A DNA stretch of 64,000 bases from Palsa-504 sp963847965 (GTDB lineage Bacteria; Actinomycetota; Actinomycetes; Streptosporangiales; Streptosporangiaceae): NCBI GenBank assembly GCA_963847965.1, contig CAWKCG010000016.1, positions 1-64,000 of the forward strand. The letters are read 5' to 3'. The first letter of the stretch is position 1. The number at the start of each line of letters is the position of its first letter. The notes beneath the pieces are model-generated. The model had not been told where the DNA came from, ran no database searches, and was given only the letters and a program-made list of their open reading frames with translations. Shown piece after piece: positions 34,580 to 42,336 of this stretch. A program made the position numbers and the translations under genes.

Positions 34580-35491
34580 ATGCCACTTGCCTACCTGGGA
34601 CCCGAGGGCACCTTTTGCCAGGCGGCGTTGCAGGCCGTCGATTCCGGTGCTGATCAGCTGTCCTGCCCGACCATCCAGGCGGCGCTCGCCGCGGTGCGCG
34701 ATGGGACGGCCGAGCGAGCCGTAGTCCCCATCGAGAGTTCGGTGGAGGGAGTCGTCACCAGCACCCTCGATGACCTGGCCACCGGGCGCGGCCTGGTGAT
34801 CGTGGCGGAACTGCAGATTCCCATCGCGTTCGCGCTGCTGGCCAGGGAGGGGACCGCGCTCGCGGACATCAAGCGGGTCGGCGGTCATCCGCAGTCGATG
34901 CCGCAGTGCCGTGGCTGGCTGGCCGCCAACCTGCCGGACTGCGAATGGGTCCCGGTCGCCTCCAACGCCGAGGCGGCGCGCCAAACCGCGGACGAGCGCC
35001 TCGACGCGGCGCTGGCGGGCGCCTTCGCCGCCGACCGGTACGGCCTGACCGTCCTGGTTCCCGACGTGCATGACCGGGATAACGCCGTGACCCGGTTCGT
35101 CGTGGTCGCACCGCACGGCCCGCTCCCCGCCCGGACCGGGACGGACCGGACTTCGGTGGCCGCGTTCCTGGCCGAAGACCACGCGGGCGCGCTACTGGAG
35201 ATCCTTACCGAATTCGCGGTGCGCGGCATCAACCTGACCACGATCCAGTCGCGCCCGACGGGCGACCGGCTCGGTCAGTACTACTTCTTCATCGACTGCG
35301 AGGGGCACGTCGACGACGCCCGGGTGGGCGAGGCGCTGATGGGGCTGCGCCGGGTGTGCGCCGAGGTGCGGTTCCTCGGCAGCTACGCCCGGTGTGACGG
35401 CGCCACGACGCAGGTCCGGCCCGGTACATCGGATGCCGAGTTCGCCGCTGCGGCCGCCTGGCTGGGGCGGCTGCGCTTCGGACGCCCGTGA
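34580..35491 (+). CDS. pheA: Prephenate dehydratase
   Basis: A 303-residue enzyme for the prephenate to phenylpyruvate step of phenylalanine synthesis. AYLGPEGTFCQAAL opens the catalytic domain; VVPIESSVEGVV, GHPQSMPQC and NAVTRFVVVA (the TRF motif) follow. The ACT regulatory domain (about 190-270: ALLEILTEFAVRGINLTTIQSRP, QYYFFIDCEGH) should bind phenylalanine. ATG 34580 is preferred to the two ATGs at 34568 and 34571 because CATGAT lies 7 bases before it, a leaderless layout. No serS or other aromatic gene follows. Confidence 0.96.
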   Translation: MPLAYLGPEGTFCQAALQAVDSGADQLSCPTIQAALAAVRDGTAERAVVPIESSVEGVVTSTLDDLATGRGLVIVAELQIPIAFALLAREGTALADIKRVGGHPQSMPQCRGWLAANLPDCEWVPVASNAEAARQTADERLDAALAGAFAADRYGLTVLVPDVHDRDNAVTRFVVVAPHGPLPARTGTDRTSVAAFLAEDHAGALLEILTEFAVRGINLTTIQSRPTGDRLGQYYFFIDCEGHVDDARVGEALMGLRRVCAEVRFLGSYARCDGATTQVRPGTSDAEFAAAAAWLGRLRFGRP

Positions 35492-35577
35492 CGCCGGAGG
35501 CGGATGGTAGCCCGGCGGGGGGGTGCGTCGTCTGAGGAGGAGCACCACCGGTCGTTCGGGGAAATGATCTTTGCGCT

Positions 35578-36117
35578 TTACAGGTAGGGGCCTGAGCCCG
35601 GGCGCTGCGCCTGTCCTTCCTGCTCGGACTGGCCCATCATCCCAGGCGGAAGGGCCCGGCGCATCTGCTCGAGCTGGGCCCTGGCCGCCATCTGCTGGGC
35701 GAACAGCGTGGTCTGGATGCCGTGGAACAAGCCCTCCAGCCAGCCGACCAGCTGGGCCTGGGCGATCCGCAGCTCGGCCTCGCTCGGCACGTCGTTCTCG
35801 GCGAACGGCAGCGACAGCCGCTCTAGCTCGGCGACCAGTTCGGGCGCGAGCCCGTCTTCAAGTTCCTTGATGGAACTCTCGTGGATCTCCTTCAGCCGGA
35901 CCCGGCTCTTCTCGTCCAGGGGAGCCGCCCTGACCTCCTCGAGCAACTGCCTGATCATGCTGCCGATGCGCATGACCTTGGCGGGCTGCTCGACCATCTC
36001 GGTGACCGAGCGCTCACGGTCGCTGCCCTTGTCGTCGCCCGCCATGGCGATGCCGTCGGGGCCTACCACGAGGATTTGCGGCTGGTCGTGGTTTTCTGCG
36101 TTCATCCCGTCGCTCAT
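35578..36117 (-). CDS. bpa: Bacterial proteasome activator Bpa/PafE
   Basis: A 179-residue protein with QPQILVVGPDG, EQPAKVMRIGSMIRQLLEEVRAAPLDEKSR, a long helical core (IHESSIKELEDGLAPELVAEL) and AQLVGWLEGLFHGIQTTLFAQQMAARAQL. It ends GSGPYL; known activators end in GQYL and dock this tail into the 20S proteasome, so PYL here is a one-residue variant. It forms rings that open the proteasome without ATP. The start ATG 36117 is taken from homology; the frame is open upstream. Confidence 0.93.
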   Translation of the reverse strand: MSDGMNAENHDQPQILVVGPDGIAMAGDDKGSDRERSVTEMVEQPAKVMRIGSMIRQLLEEVRAAPLDEKSRVRLKEIHESSIKELEDGLAPELVAELERLSLPFAENDVPSEAELRIAQAQLVGWLEGLFHGIQTTLFAQQMAARAQLEQMRRALPPGMMGQSEQEGQAQRPGSGPYL

Positions 36118-36327
36118 GCCCCTAGTCTGTCCGATCACGCCGGTTGCTTCCGCCCATAGGGGGCGGTTCGGCGAGAGCATGATCGCGTCGATCACGGTCT
36201 CTGACAACTCAGTGCCATCAAGCAGGTGCACAGGGTATCGAAATCACGCGAAATTTGACTTACGCTCAGATTGACGCACGAAACCCGCCCGCACGAGCCC
36301 ACCCGTGCGGACCAGGGGGTGAGGTCT

Positions 36328-37881
36328 GTGACGACGGATAACGATGCGCCCCAGACGTCTGGCGAGGACGCGCGCCGCGCTGGCGTCTTCGACTGGGCGT
36401 GGCGCGGCGGAGCCGATGACGTGGCCCGGCTCCGTGACGGCCTCCGCGAAGGCTCCAACGGAGCAGCCGACGCCGATGACGGCCGCCAGGCGAATCAGGC
36501 CGATCAACACCTGCTGACCGGCCCGTACCCGTTCTCGTCCGGGTATCCGCAGCCGTCGTTCTATCCCTCCGCGGAACCTTCTTATCCGCAGGCACCGGGG
36601 TATCCGCAGGGGCCGGGTTACGCTCCGATCCCCAAGGACTATCCGGGTCTGGATGAACCGGGTTACGCGCCGGACCCGGGATACCTGGGGTACCCGCAGG
36701 ACGCGTGGTCTGGGCTGGACTCTGGTTCCGCGCCTGACCAGAGCTACTCGTGGGATCCGGGTTACCCAGGGTATCCGCAGGCTCCTGGCTACGGGTACGA
36801 GGCGGATGCCCGGGCACCATTGGAGGTCCTTCACGACCGGGATGCTCGCCGGGCGCCTCAGCCGTGGGCTGACGGTCGCGACGACCTGCTGCCTCATCCG
36901 GGTGACCCGGTATACGCCTGGGAGACCACCTCAGGAAGTCTCAGCACGGACTCGGTGCTCCACGCCAGACGGCCCGGCCCGGGGTCGGGCTGGCGCCGCG
37001 GTGTCTACCGGATGACCGGTGGCCTGCTCAGGCTCGGGGAACCGGCCGCCGACATGCGCCGTCGGGATCTCATCAACCGGATAAGGACGCCGGTCGCACG
37101 CGGACACCACCGGATTGCCGTGCTGAGCCTGAAGGGAGGCGTGGGCAAGACCACGACCGCGGTCGCGCTCGGCGCGACGTTCGCGACCCTGCGGGGCGAC
37201 CGGGTCATCGCCGTCGACGCGAATCCCGACCGCGGCACCCTGTCGGACAAGGTGCGTCTGGAGACCGCCGCGACGATCAGGGACCTGCTGAACGAGCGGG
37301 CCCAGATCCGCCGCTACGCCGACGTGCGGGCGTTCACCTCCCAGGCGCCGAGCCGGCTCGAGATCCTCGCCTCCGACCGCGATCCCGGGGTCTCGGTGGC
37401 CTTCGGCGCCGAGGACTACTGTGACGTGGCGCGCGTGCTCGAGCATTTCTACTCGATCTGCCTCACCGACTGCGGAACTGGACTGCTGCATTCGGCCATG
37501 TCCGGGGTGCTCCAGCTCGCGGACCAGATCGTCGTGGTCAGCTCGCCGTCGGTGGACGGCGCGCGGAGCGCCAGCGCGACCCTGGACTGGCTGGACGCTC
37601 ACAATTGCGGTGACCTGGTGCGGAACGGCGTCGTGGTGCTGTCGGCGATACGGCCCAAGTCCAAGAGCAGCATCGACCTGGATCGGCTCGAGCATCATTT
37701 CGCCGCTCGCTGCCGTGCCGTGGTCCGGATTCCCTACGACCCTCACCTGGAGGAAGGAGCGGAAGTGGAGCTCGAGCTGCTCGGCAGCCAGACGGCCGAC
37801 GCGTACCTGGCCCTGAGCGCGATCGTCGGCGATGCGCTCGCCTGGCCGCGCAGGCTGACTTACCGCTCCGCGTTACCGTAG
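36328..37881 (+). CDS. MinD/ParA-family ATPase with a long Tyr/Pro/Gly-rich N-terminus
   Basis: From GTG 36328 (GGTGAGG just upstream) 517 residues. Residues about 60-160 are a low-complexity region of repeated GYPQ/PGYxPxP units, probably disordered. The ATPase domain starts near 255: VLSLKGGVGKTTTAVALGA (deviant Walker A), AVDANPDRGTLSDKV (switch I), ICLTDCGTGLLHSAM (switch II) and VSSPSVDGARSASATLDWL. Relatives are found beside type VII secretion loci in actinomycetes and elsewhere as solitary genes; no secretion gene is present here. The gene ends 13 bases before tRNA-Ser. Confidence 0.8.
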   Translation: MTTDNDAPQTSGEDARRAGVFDWAWRGGADDVARLRDGLREGSNGAADADDGRQANQADQHLLTGPYPFSSGYPQPSFYPSAEPSYPQAPGYPQGPGYAPIPKDYPGLDEPGYAPDPGYLGYPQDAWSGLDSGSAPDQSYSWDPGYPGYPQAPGYGYEADARAPLEVLHDRDARRAPQPWADGRDDLLPHPGDPVYAWETTSGSLSTDSVLHARRPGPGSGWRRGVYRMTGGLLRLGEPAADMRRRDLINRIRTPVARGHHRIAVLSLKGGVGKTTTAVALGATFATLRGDRVIAVDANPDRGTLSDKVRLETAATIRDLLNERAQIRRYADVRAFTSQAPSRLEILASDRDPGVSVAFGAEDYCDVARVLEHFYSICLTDCGTGLLHSAMSGVLQLADQIVVVSSPSVDGARSASATLDWLDAHNCGDLVRNGVVVLSAIRPKSKSSIDLDRLEHHFAARCRAVVRIPYDPHLEEGAEVELELLGSQTADAYLALSAIVGDALAWPRRLTYRSALP

Positions 37882-37894
37882 TCTGTGGCCTACA

Positions 37895-37981
37895 GGAGGG
37901 CTCGCCTAGTGGCCGATGGCGATGGTCTTGAAAACCATTGTGGCGGCAACGTCACCGTGGGTTCGAATCCCACGCCCTCCG
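37895..37981 (+). tRNA. tRNA-Ser(UGA), attachment site of integrated elements
   Basis: Acceptor GGAGGGC (37895-37901) pairs with GCCCTCC (37974-37980), discriminator G. The anticodon stem ATGGT/ACCAT encloses CTTGAAA, anticodon TGA at 37929-37931; a long variable arm is present; T arm GTGGGTTCGAATCCCAC. CCA is not encoded. From base 37926 on, the sequence is repeated exactly at 39853, so the anticodon loop to the 3' end was used as an integration target. Confidence 0.97.
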
Positions 37982-38026
37982 CTCTTACCTCGGAAAACTC
38001 GTCTTGACCTGCGCTTATGCCCGCTG
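37926..38026. repeat. 101-bp direct repeat, left copy (att-like, in tRNA-Ser)
   Basis: Identical over 101 bases to 39853-39953. It covers the tRNA from the end of the anticodon stem to the 3' end (56 bases) plus 45 bases downstream. Weaker identity (about 80 percent) continues for a further 47 bases. Confidence 0.9.
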
Positions 38027-38094
38027 GTCTCCCGTAGCAGGCTCGTCACAGACCGCAGCCAGATGCAGCCGACTGCCGTTATTTGTCGCCGGTC

Positions 38095-38113
38095 GCGGGA
38101 TATACGCGGGATG
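38095..38113. repeat. Dispersed 19-bp motif, copy 1
   Basis: GCGGGATATACGCGGGATG. Near-identical copies are at 39762-39780 and 42199-42217. All three lie in non-coding DNA around the integrated-element remnants. Confidence 0.6.
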
Positions 38114-38194
38114 GAACTCGACGCGTTTCCCCAGGTCAACCTACGGAAAACAGAAGGGCCCCGCCGAAAACGAGACCCTTGCACGGTAGGCCGG

Positions 38195-38608
38195 TCAGAC
38201 GGCCAGTGCATCATCGATTCTCCCGTTCGCGGCCTCCTCGCCGCCGTCGATGCACTTCGCGTACACCCGCAGCAGCACCTCCACGCTGTGACCTGCACGG
38301 TTAGCCACCTCTGTGGCCGCTACCCCGCCGTTCAGCCAGAGCGACACCGCGGCATGACGTAGGTCGTAGGGCCTGGCCGCCAGCGGAGAGGCAACCTGCT
38401 CCGGCACCAGGGCCAGCGTCCGGGCAACTGCCCAGGTATGGGTCGTGTCGCAGACCATCCCGCCTGTTACCGTCCTGAAAAGCCGCCCATCTGCGGCGGT
38501 CCCGAACTCCGCGATGTGCTCCCGCAAGATCGTGACCAGCTCGGGCGGGATCGGCACCGAGCGCGTGTCGTTTTCCGCGCGGTGCTTCAAGCACGGGCGC
38601 GCCGACAC
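38195..38608 (-). pseudogene. Truncated tyrosine recombinase (integrase C-terminal part)
   Basis: About 137 residues of an integrase catalytic domain remain: ENDTRSVPIPPELVTILREH, then RPYDLRHAAVSLWLNGG (conserved His-x-x-Arg region), VANRAGHSVEVLLRVYAKCIDG (His and the active-site Tyr). The N-terminal DNA-binding half and first catalytic Arg are missing; the frame just upstream (38609-38765) is open in a different frame with no homology. It lies inside the repeat-bounded element next to tRNA-Ser and is most likely inactive. Confidence 0.82.
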
Positions 38609-38837
38609 CGCGAGCTGTCACAGATCTGCAAGGCTCATCCCAGATACGGACGATGCTGCAAGTGGCCATCTTCCTCGCCTTCCCATTGTCCAGCTCGCGG
38701 GCACCGCCTCTAGGCCGCCCTGCGGGCGTCGCTTCGCGATGGCTTCGCCAGCCTAGACCCGGCACCCACTCGCATGGAGTCCGCGCCGGTCAGGAAGACG
38801 GGGGAGGAGCAGGATAGTCCGCGTTAGGCTGGACTCC
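38609..38837. other. Non-coding remnant between integrase fragment and GNAT gene
   Basis: No convincing gene. It should once have held the N-terminal half of the integrase. The TAGGCT promoter box of the acetyltransferase is at its right end. Confidence 0.4.
38825..38830 (+). promoter_or_regulatory. -10 box TAGGCT, leaderless start of GNAT gene
   Basis: TAGGCT, 7 bases, ATG 38838, with no ribosome-binding sequence. Confidence 0.6.
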
Positions 38838-39416
38838 ATGGCCGAACCCATGTACACCGTGAAGGCTCTCGATGAGTCGACGTGGGCCGACTTCACGGCG
38901 CTGGTGGGGCGCAACACCGGCTTTCCTGGCGGCTGCTGGTGCATGGCGTTCCACCCCGAGGGGGGCGACAAGACAGCCACGGCGCCCCTCAGGCGCGAAC
39001 AGAAGCTCGCTCGTGTCCGGGCAGGAACGGCCCATGCGGCGCTAGTCTTCGACGGGGCCGACTGTGTGGGCTGGTGCCAGTTCGGCGCGCCCTACGAGGT
39101 GCCCCGGATCAAGAGCCGGGCGGCTTACGAAAAGGGTCAGACGACCTTGCCAGACTGGCGGATCGCATGCTGCTACGTCGGTAAGGGCCACCGGCGTCAG
39201 GGCGTTTTCACCGCGGCGCTCGCCGGCGCGCTCGATCTCATCGCCGGCCTAGGCGGAGGAACTGTCGAGGGATACCCAGAGCCCGCCGGCTCGGTGCCCG
39301 CCGGCTTCCTCTACAACGGCGCCTTGTCGACCTATGAGAAGCTCGGATTCACCCGTGACCGCACAATCGGCATGCACCGCTGGGTCGTGACCCGCACCGT
39401 CAAGCCGAAGTCCTAG
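38838..39416 (+). CDS. GNAT-family N-acetyltransferase (element cargo)
   Basis: A 192-residue protein with a GNAT fold. CCYVGKGHRRQGVFTAALAGAL is the acetyl-CoA-binding motif A (R-x-x-G-x-F); GALSTYEKLGFTRDRTIG is motif B. The N-terminal part (RNTGFPGGCWCMAFHPEGGDK) is typical of actinobacterial GNATs of unknown substrate. It is one of two intact genes within the tRNA-Ser element remnants, so it may have arrived as cargo. Substrate unknown; antibiotic or small-molecule acetylation is possible but not shown. Confidence 0.82.
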   Translation: MAEPMYTVKALDESTWADFTALVGRNTGFPGGCWCMAFHPEGGDKTATAPLRREQKLARVRAGTAHAALVFDGADCVGWCQFGAPYEVPRIKSRAAYEKGQTTLPDWRIACCYVGKGHRRQGVFTAALAGALDLIAGLGGGTVEGYPEPAGSVPAGFLYNGALSTYEKLGFTRDRTIGMHRWVVTRTVKPKS

Positions 39417-39761
39417 CGGAGGCCATGCCAACTGCCGACAAAACCTGAGAGCGAGACGCCAGCCAACAAGGGTTTGCAATTCGGGTTGCAGTTCACTACG
39501 GTACGGCACCATCCAGGGAAGACCGACCGAGAGGGTTGGTCCAGCTTGAACCGATCAGGAAGGGCGTGCCCCGAGCTGCTAATGCGGTAGACCGTACAGC
39601 ACAGAAGTACAGCAACGCCCCCTGACAGCCGCCAGCAAACACAACCGCCAGCACACCGAGCTAGCTGGGACGACGGGCAAACGTCCAGCAGCGCCGCTAG
39701 TTCGGGACGAAGAGGCAGTGCCCGTGGCGTGCCCGTCACCGGACGGTAGCTCGCGACCGGC

Positions 39762-39780
39762 GCGGGATATACACGGGATG
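39762..39780. repeat. Dispersed 19-bp motif, copy 2
   Basis: GCGGGATATACACGGGATG; one base different from copy 1 and one from copy 3; copies 2 and 3 share a further ATCTT on the right. Confidence 0.6.
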
Positions 39781-39852
39781 ATCTTGGCGACGCAGAGGGT
39801 CGGTATGCTGAACGTCGAGGTAGGGGCCGTGAGGACAGCGAACCGTGCATGC

Positions 39853-39953
39853 TCTTGAAAACCATTGTGGCGGCAACGTCACCGTGGGTTCGAATCCCAC
39901 GCCCTCCGCTCTTACCTCGGAAAACTCGTCTTGACCTGCGCTTATGCCCGCTG
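39853..39953. repeat. 101-bp direct repeat, right copy (att-like)
   Basis: Exact copy of 37926-38026. The 5' half of the tRNA is absent before it (the preceding bases do not form an acceptor or D arm), so it is an attachment-site remnant and not a second tRNA gene. Confidence 0.9.
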
Positions 39954-40000
39954 ATCACTCGTAGCAGGATCTTCACCGACCGCAACCAGATGCAGCCGAC

Positions 40001-40022
40001 CCCGCCGTTCAGCCAGAGCGAG
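40001..40022 (-). pseudogene. Remnant of a second tyrosine integrase
   Basis: A 22-base exact match to bases 38325-38346, which encode the SLWLNGG segment of the truncated integrase. Together with the match of 39960-40000 to 38034-38073 it shows a second integrase copy from which about 250 bases, including the 3' end of the gene, were deleted. Confidence 0.65.
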
Positions 40023-40249
40023 ACCGCACGGGCCCGGCGTCAGCGCCTTCCCTCCGGCCTTGACGGCCCCGGTCGGCGCACGCCGGGTCACGTCGCGAGA
40101 GCCCGGCAGATCAACAAGGCCGACTTCGTGCACGCGCCGGATGCCTGCACCTGCTTCGTCCTCCCCGGCCTGGCTACCAATCGCGGCCACCTGGGCCACG
40201 ATGGGCGCCGACGCCTATTCCAGCCTGGTACGGCTGAATGCCAGCACCG

Positions 40250-40255
40250 TAGACT
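40250..40255 (+). promoter_or_regulatory. -10 box TAGACT, leaderless start of 40262 gene
   Basis: TAGACT, 6 bases, ATG 40262. Confidence 0.6.
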
Positions 40256-40261
40256 CAGGCC

Positions 40262-40720
40262 ATGGGCAGCCGACAGGCCGACAACTGCGAGCGTGTGCTG
40301 CAGAGTCCGAGCTGCCTAGAGGGCTCGCATGAGGAGTGTGGCCACTGGCGCGGCTACCGCGTAGCCCTCAACCTCCGCCGGCTGCGCCGTGAAGGCTTCG
40401 CGATGCTGTGCGGGTGTGGCTGTCACTCCTCCTGCCCGGTCACCAACGAAGAGAACACGGTCGGCGACCCGGCCTGGCGTCAATCGTGCACCTGCCCCGG
40501 CGCAGAAGCCATACGCGGAATACGCGATCAGTTCGAGACACAGCCCGTCGACTTCTCCGATTTCCGTGCGGGGTGGGCCAAGTACCGGCAGGAGAGCCAG
40601 TCTCGGCGGGAGGCGTTTAAGGCGGCTCAGGCCAGCGCCGCTGGCATGGATCGCGAACAGCTCAAGGACCTGTATGTAGCCGAACTGCGGTCACGAGGCC
40701 TGACAATGCCCGGACGGTGA
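40262..40720 (+). CDS. Cys-rich hypothetical protein (element cargo)
   Basis: An unrecognised 152-residue protein. The first half has seven Cys and three His in patterns such as CERVLQSPSC, HEECGHW, LCGCGCHSSCP and SCTCPG, which suggests metal binding; the second half is helical and charged (WAKYRQESQSRREAFKAAQ, DREQLKDLYVAELRSRG). It lies between the right 101-bp repeat and short further copies of the tRNA-Ser end, so it appears to belong to a second integrated remnant. A leaderless promoter supports expression. Confidence 0.65.
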   Translation: MGSRQADNCERVLQSPSCLEGSHEECGHWRGYRVALNLRRLRREGFAMLCGCGCHSSCPVTNEENTVGDPAWRQSCTCPGAEAIRGIRDQFETQPVDFSDFRAGWAKYRQESQSRREAFKAAQASAAGMDREQLKDLYVAELRSRGLTMPGR

Positions 40721-40755
40721 GGTTCTCGACGTGGCCATAGAGGCCCAGATGGGTA

Positions 40756-40781
40756 CCACGCCCTCCGCTCCACGCCCTCCG
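40756..40781. repeat. Two short further copies of the tRNA-Ser 3' end
   Basis: CCACGCCCTCCGCTC (40756-40770) matches the tRNA end and the first bases after it; CCACGCCCTCCG follows at once (40770-40781). They look like attachment-core remnants of additional integration or excision events. Confidence 0.6.
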
Positions 40782-40851
40782 GTTTGACCAGGAAGAATGC
40801 CTGGATCCGTTCGTATTCGGCGCCCAGCCTGTGCGCCGGGCTGGGGGCCAG

Positions 40852-41490
40852 TCAGTATGCCGGTGGGTACGGGGTCCCCGGACCCGTTCCCGACAGAGCG
40901 CGCCCGATCGCCTCGGCGTAGCCTCCGGGAGCGGACTGCACCATGCCGACCAGCTCCCACAGCGCCTTCTTCGCGAACACCTTGGCGAAGTAACCGGCGC
41001 CGAACCACAGGCACATGAGCACGTACCAAAAGCTCTCCATCCCGTTCAACGAGTAGCTGCGGCTCGGACCCTGGCCGTCGAGCTGCAGCTCGCTGAAGAC
41101 TTCGCACGCCGCTTTCTTGGTCGGCAGCTTGGCGAAGTACGCCATGCCGAAGTCGATGCATCCGAGGACATACCAGAAGACCTCTGCACCGCGGAGCGCG
41201 TACTGCTTGCCTGTGACCTGGCGGTGGGCCCGGTGGCCTGGATGGGGTGCCTGGGCGGCTTGGGGAGGATACGAGCGCTGGTCGGGTGAGTAGCGTTCCT
41301 GGTACTGCTGCTGGGCTGGCTGGACGTCGGCTCGTCCATAGTAGGGCTCCGGCGGCTGCTGGTAGGGCGGCGGCTGCCGCCATTGCGTCGCGCCCGTCGG
41401 CTGTCCCGGGGCGCGCGGCGTGAACGACGGCTGCCGAGCCTGCTGGCGCTGCTGCCAGTACGGATCATCGGGTGGCTGCTGGTAGCTCAT
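40852..41490 (-). CDS. Membrane-associated protein with internal duplication
   Basis: A 212-residue protein with GGGAGGG 5 bases before ATG 41490. Residues 1-90 are Gln/Pro/Tyr-rich and probably disordered. Two related units follow: EVFWYVLGCIDFGMAYFAKLPTKKA and ESFWYVLMCLWFGAGYFAKVFAKKA, about 50 residues apart, each one hydrophobic helix plus a basic KKA end. The duplication is clear by eye. I know no named family; the arrangement resembles a small two-helix membrane protein with a cytoplasmic adaptor tail. Confidence 0.7.
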   Translation of the reverse strand: MSYQQPPDDPYWQQRQQARQPSFTPRAPGQPTGATQWRQPPPYQQPPEPYYGRADVQPAQQQYQERYSPDQRSYPPQAAQAPHPGHRAHRQVTGKQYALRGAEVFWYVLGCIDFGMAYFAKLPTKKAACEVFSELQLDGQGPSRSYSLNGMESFWYVLMCLWFGAGYFAKVFAKKALWELVGMVQSAPGGYAEAIGRALSGTGPGTPYPPAY

Positions 41491-41653
41491 GATTTCCCTC
41501 CCGACTGCGGCCTAAATAGCCGCGTTTCACTTCAGACGCGCAGGGAGCTACCACGGTGCACAAGGCAGCTGAACCTAGCGGAGAGCCCGCCGGATCAAGT
41601 CCCTGACCTTGTGCATGCCGTGCGCGCCGAGGCGGAGCGTCAGCCTCGTGCCA

Positions 41654-42055
41654 TTACGCGGGCGGAGCGAACAACTCCAGCGCGATGTTGTCGGGGTCGC
41701 GGAACGACAGGCCGGAGCCGTAGCTGGCATCCACGATGTCACCGTGGGCCACGCCCAGCTCGTCAAGCCGCGCTGCCCACTCGACGAGCTCATCGCGGCT
41801 TGCGACGCCGAACGCGATGTGGTCAAGGCCCGGCGTGCGTTCGTTGAAGGGTTCTGTGCTGGCCAGGTCGGGAAAGCCATGCAGCCCGAACAAAGTGTTC
41901 CCGAGCAGGTAGACGATGTGCCGGAACGGGCCGGTGTCCTCGTCGAGCACGGGCTTGACCCCAAGGACCTTCGTGTACCACGCCTCACTGGCACCAAGGT
42001 CAGTTACAGTCACGGCAACATGGGTAATGGCGGGCATCGTTGTTGCGCTGGCCAC
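41654..42055 (-). CDS. VOC/glyoxalase superfamily protein
   Basis: A 133-residue single-domain protein from GTG 42055, which has GAGGAGG 5 bases upstream. ITHVAVTVTDLGASEAWYTKVLG, IVYLLGNTLFGLHGF, GLDHIAFGV and FRDPDNIALELFAPP follow the beta-alpha-beta-beta-beta repeats of the glyoxalase fold; metal ligands would be His in ITHVAV and Glu in ALELF. Substrate unknown. Confidence 0.85.
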   Translation of the reverse strand: MASATTMPAITHVAVTVTDLGASEAWYTKVLGVKPVLDEDTGPFRHIVYLLGNTLFGLHGFPDLASTEPFNERTPGLDHIAFGVASRDELVEWAARLDELGVAHGDIVDASYGSGLSFRDPDNIALELFAPPA

Positions 42056-42198
42056 TGTCGCCTCCTCGTTGCTTCTGGCCGCTGGCCATCGGTCACATGG
42101 GTGCCCTCTGATGGCAGACGGCAACCGGTCCCGCCATCAGCTGAGGTCTCACTAGTTTCTCACAGCCTGTACCCGACGGCCATGCCAATGGCGCCTGG

Positions 42199-42217
42199 GC
42201 GGGATACACACGGGATG
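42199..42217. repeat. Dispersed 19-bp motif, copy 3
   Basis: GCGGGATACACACGGGATG, followed by ATCTT as in copy 2. It lies 1.4 kb beyond the last tRNA-end remnant, which may mark a further scar of the same element family. Confidence 0.6.
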
Positions 42218-42323
42218 ATCTTTCCCGGCTAACCGTCCACGAGCGGAACGGCGGTCAGCGCCCTGCGACCTGGGCTGATGCTCATTCATCCGAGGCGCGG
42301 CCCGGGCCTGACGGCGGGCTGGG

Positions 42324-42329
42324 TACTCT
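42324..42329 (+). promoter_or_regulatory. -10 box TACTCT, leaderless start of ctaG
   Basis: TACTCT, 7 bases, ATG 42337; no ribosome-binding sequence. Confidence 0.6.
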
Positions 42330-42336
42330 CGGCACC

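Larger units (their letters stand above)
39417..40261. other. 845-base non-coding stretch with element junctions
   Basis: No gene is supported. It contains the 19-bp motif (39762-39780), the right copy of the 101-bp repeat (39853-39953), and at 40001-40022 a 22-base exact match to the integrase gene segment at 38325-38346, the residue of a second integrase. Confidence 0.6.
42056..42336. other. Intergenic region with a third dispersed motif
   Basis: No gene. It holds the third 19-bp motif (42199-42217) and the TACTCT box of the ctaG gene. Confidence 0.5.

Noticed and set aside
36541..36830. CRISPR array in the repetitive stretch of the MinD-like gene
   Set aside because: The repeats are short codon-level GYPQ/PGY repeats inside a coding frame with no spacers.
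39853..39953. Second tRNA-Ser gene
   Set aside because: Only the 3' half is present; the sequence before 39853 cannot form the acceptor 5' strand or D arm. It is an attachment-site copy.
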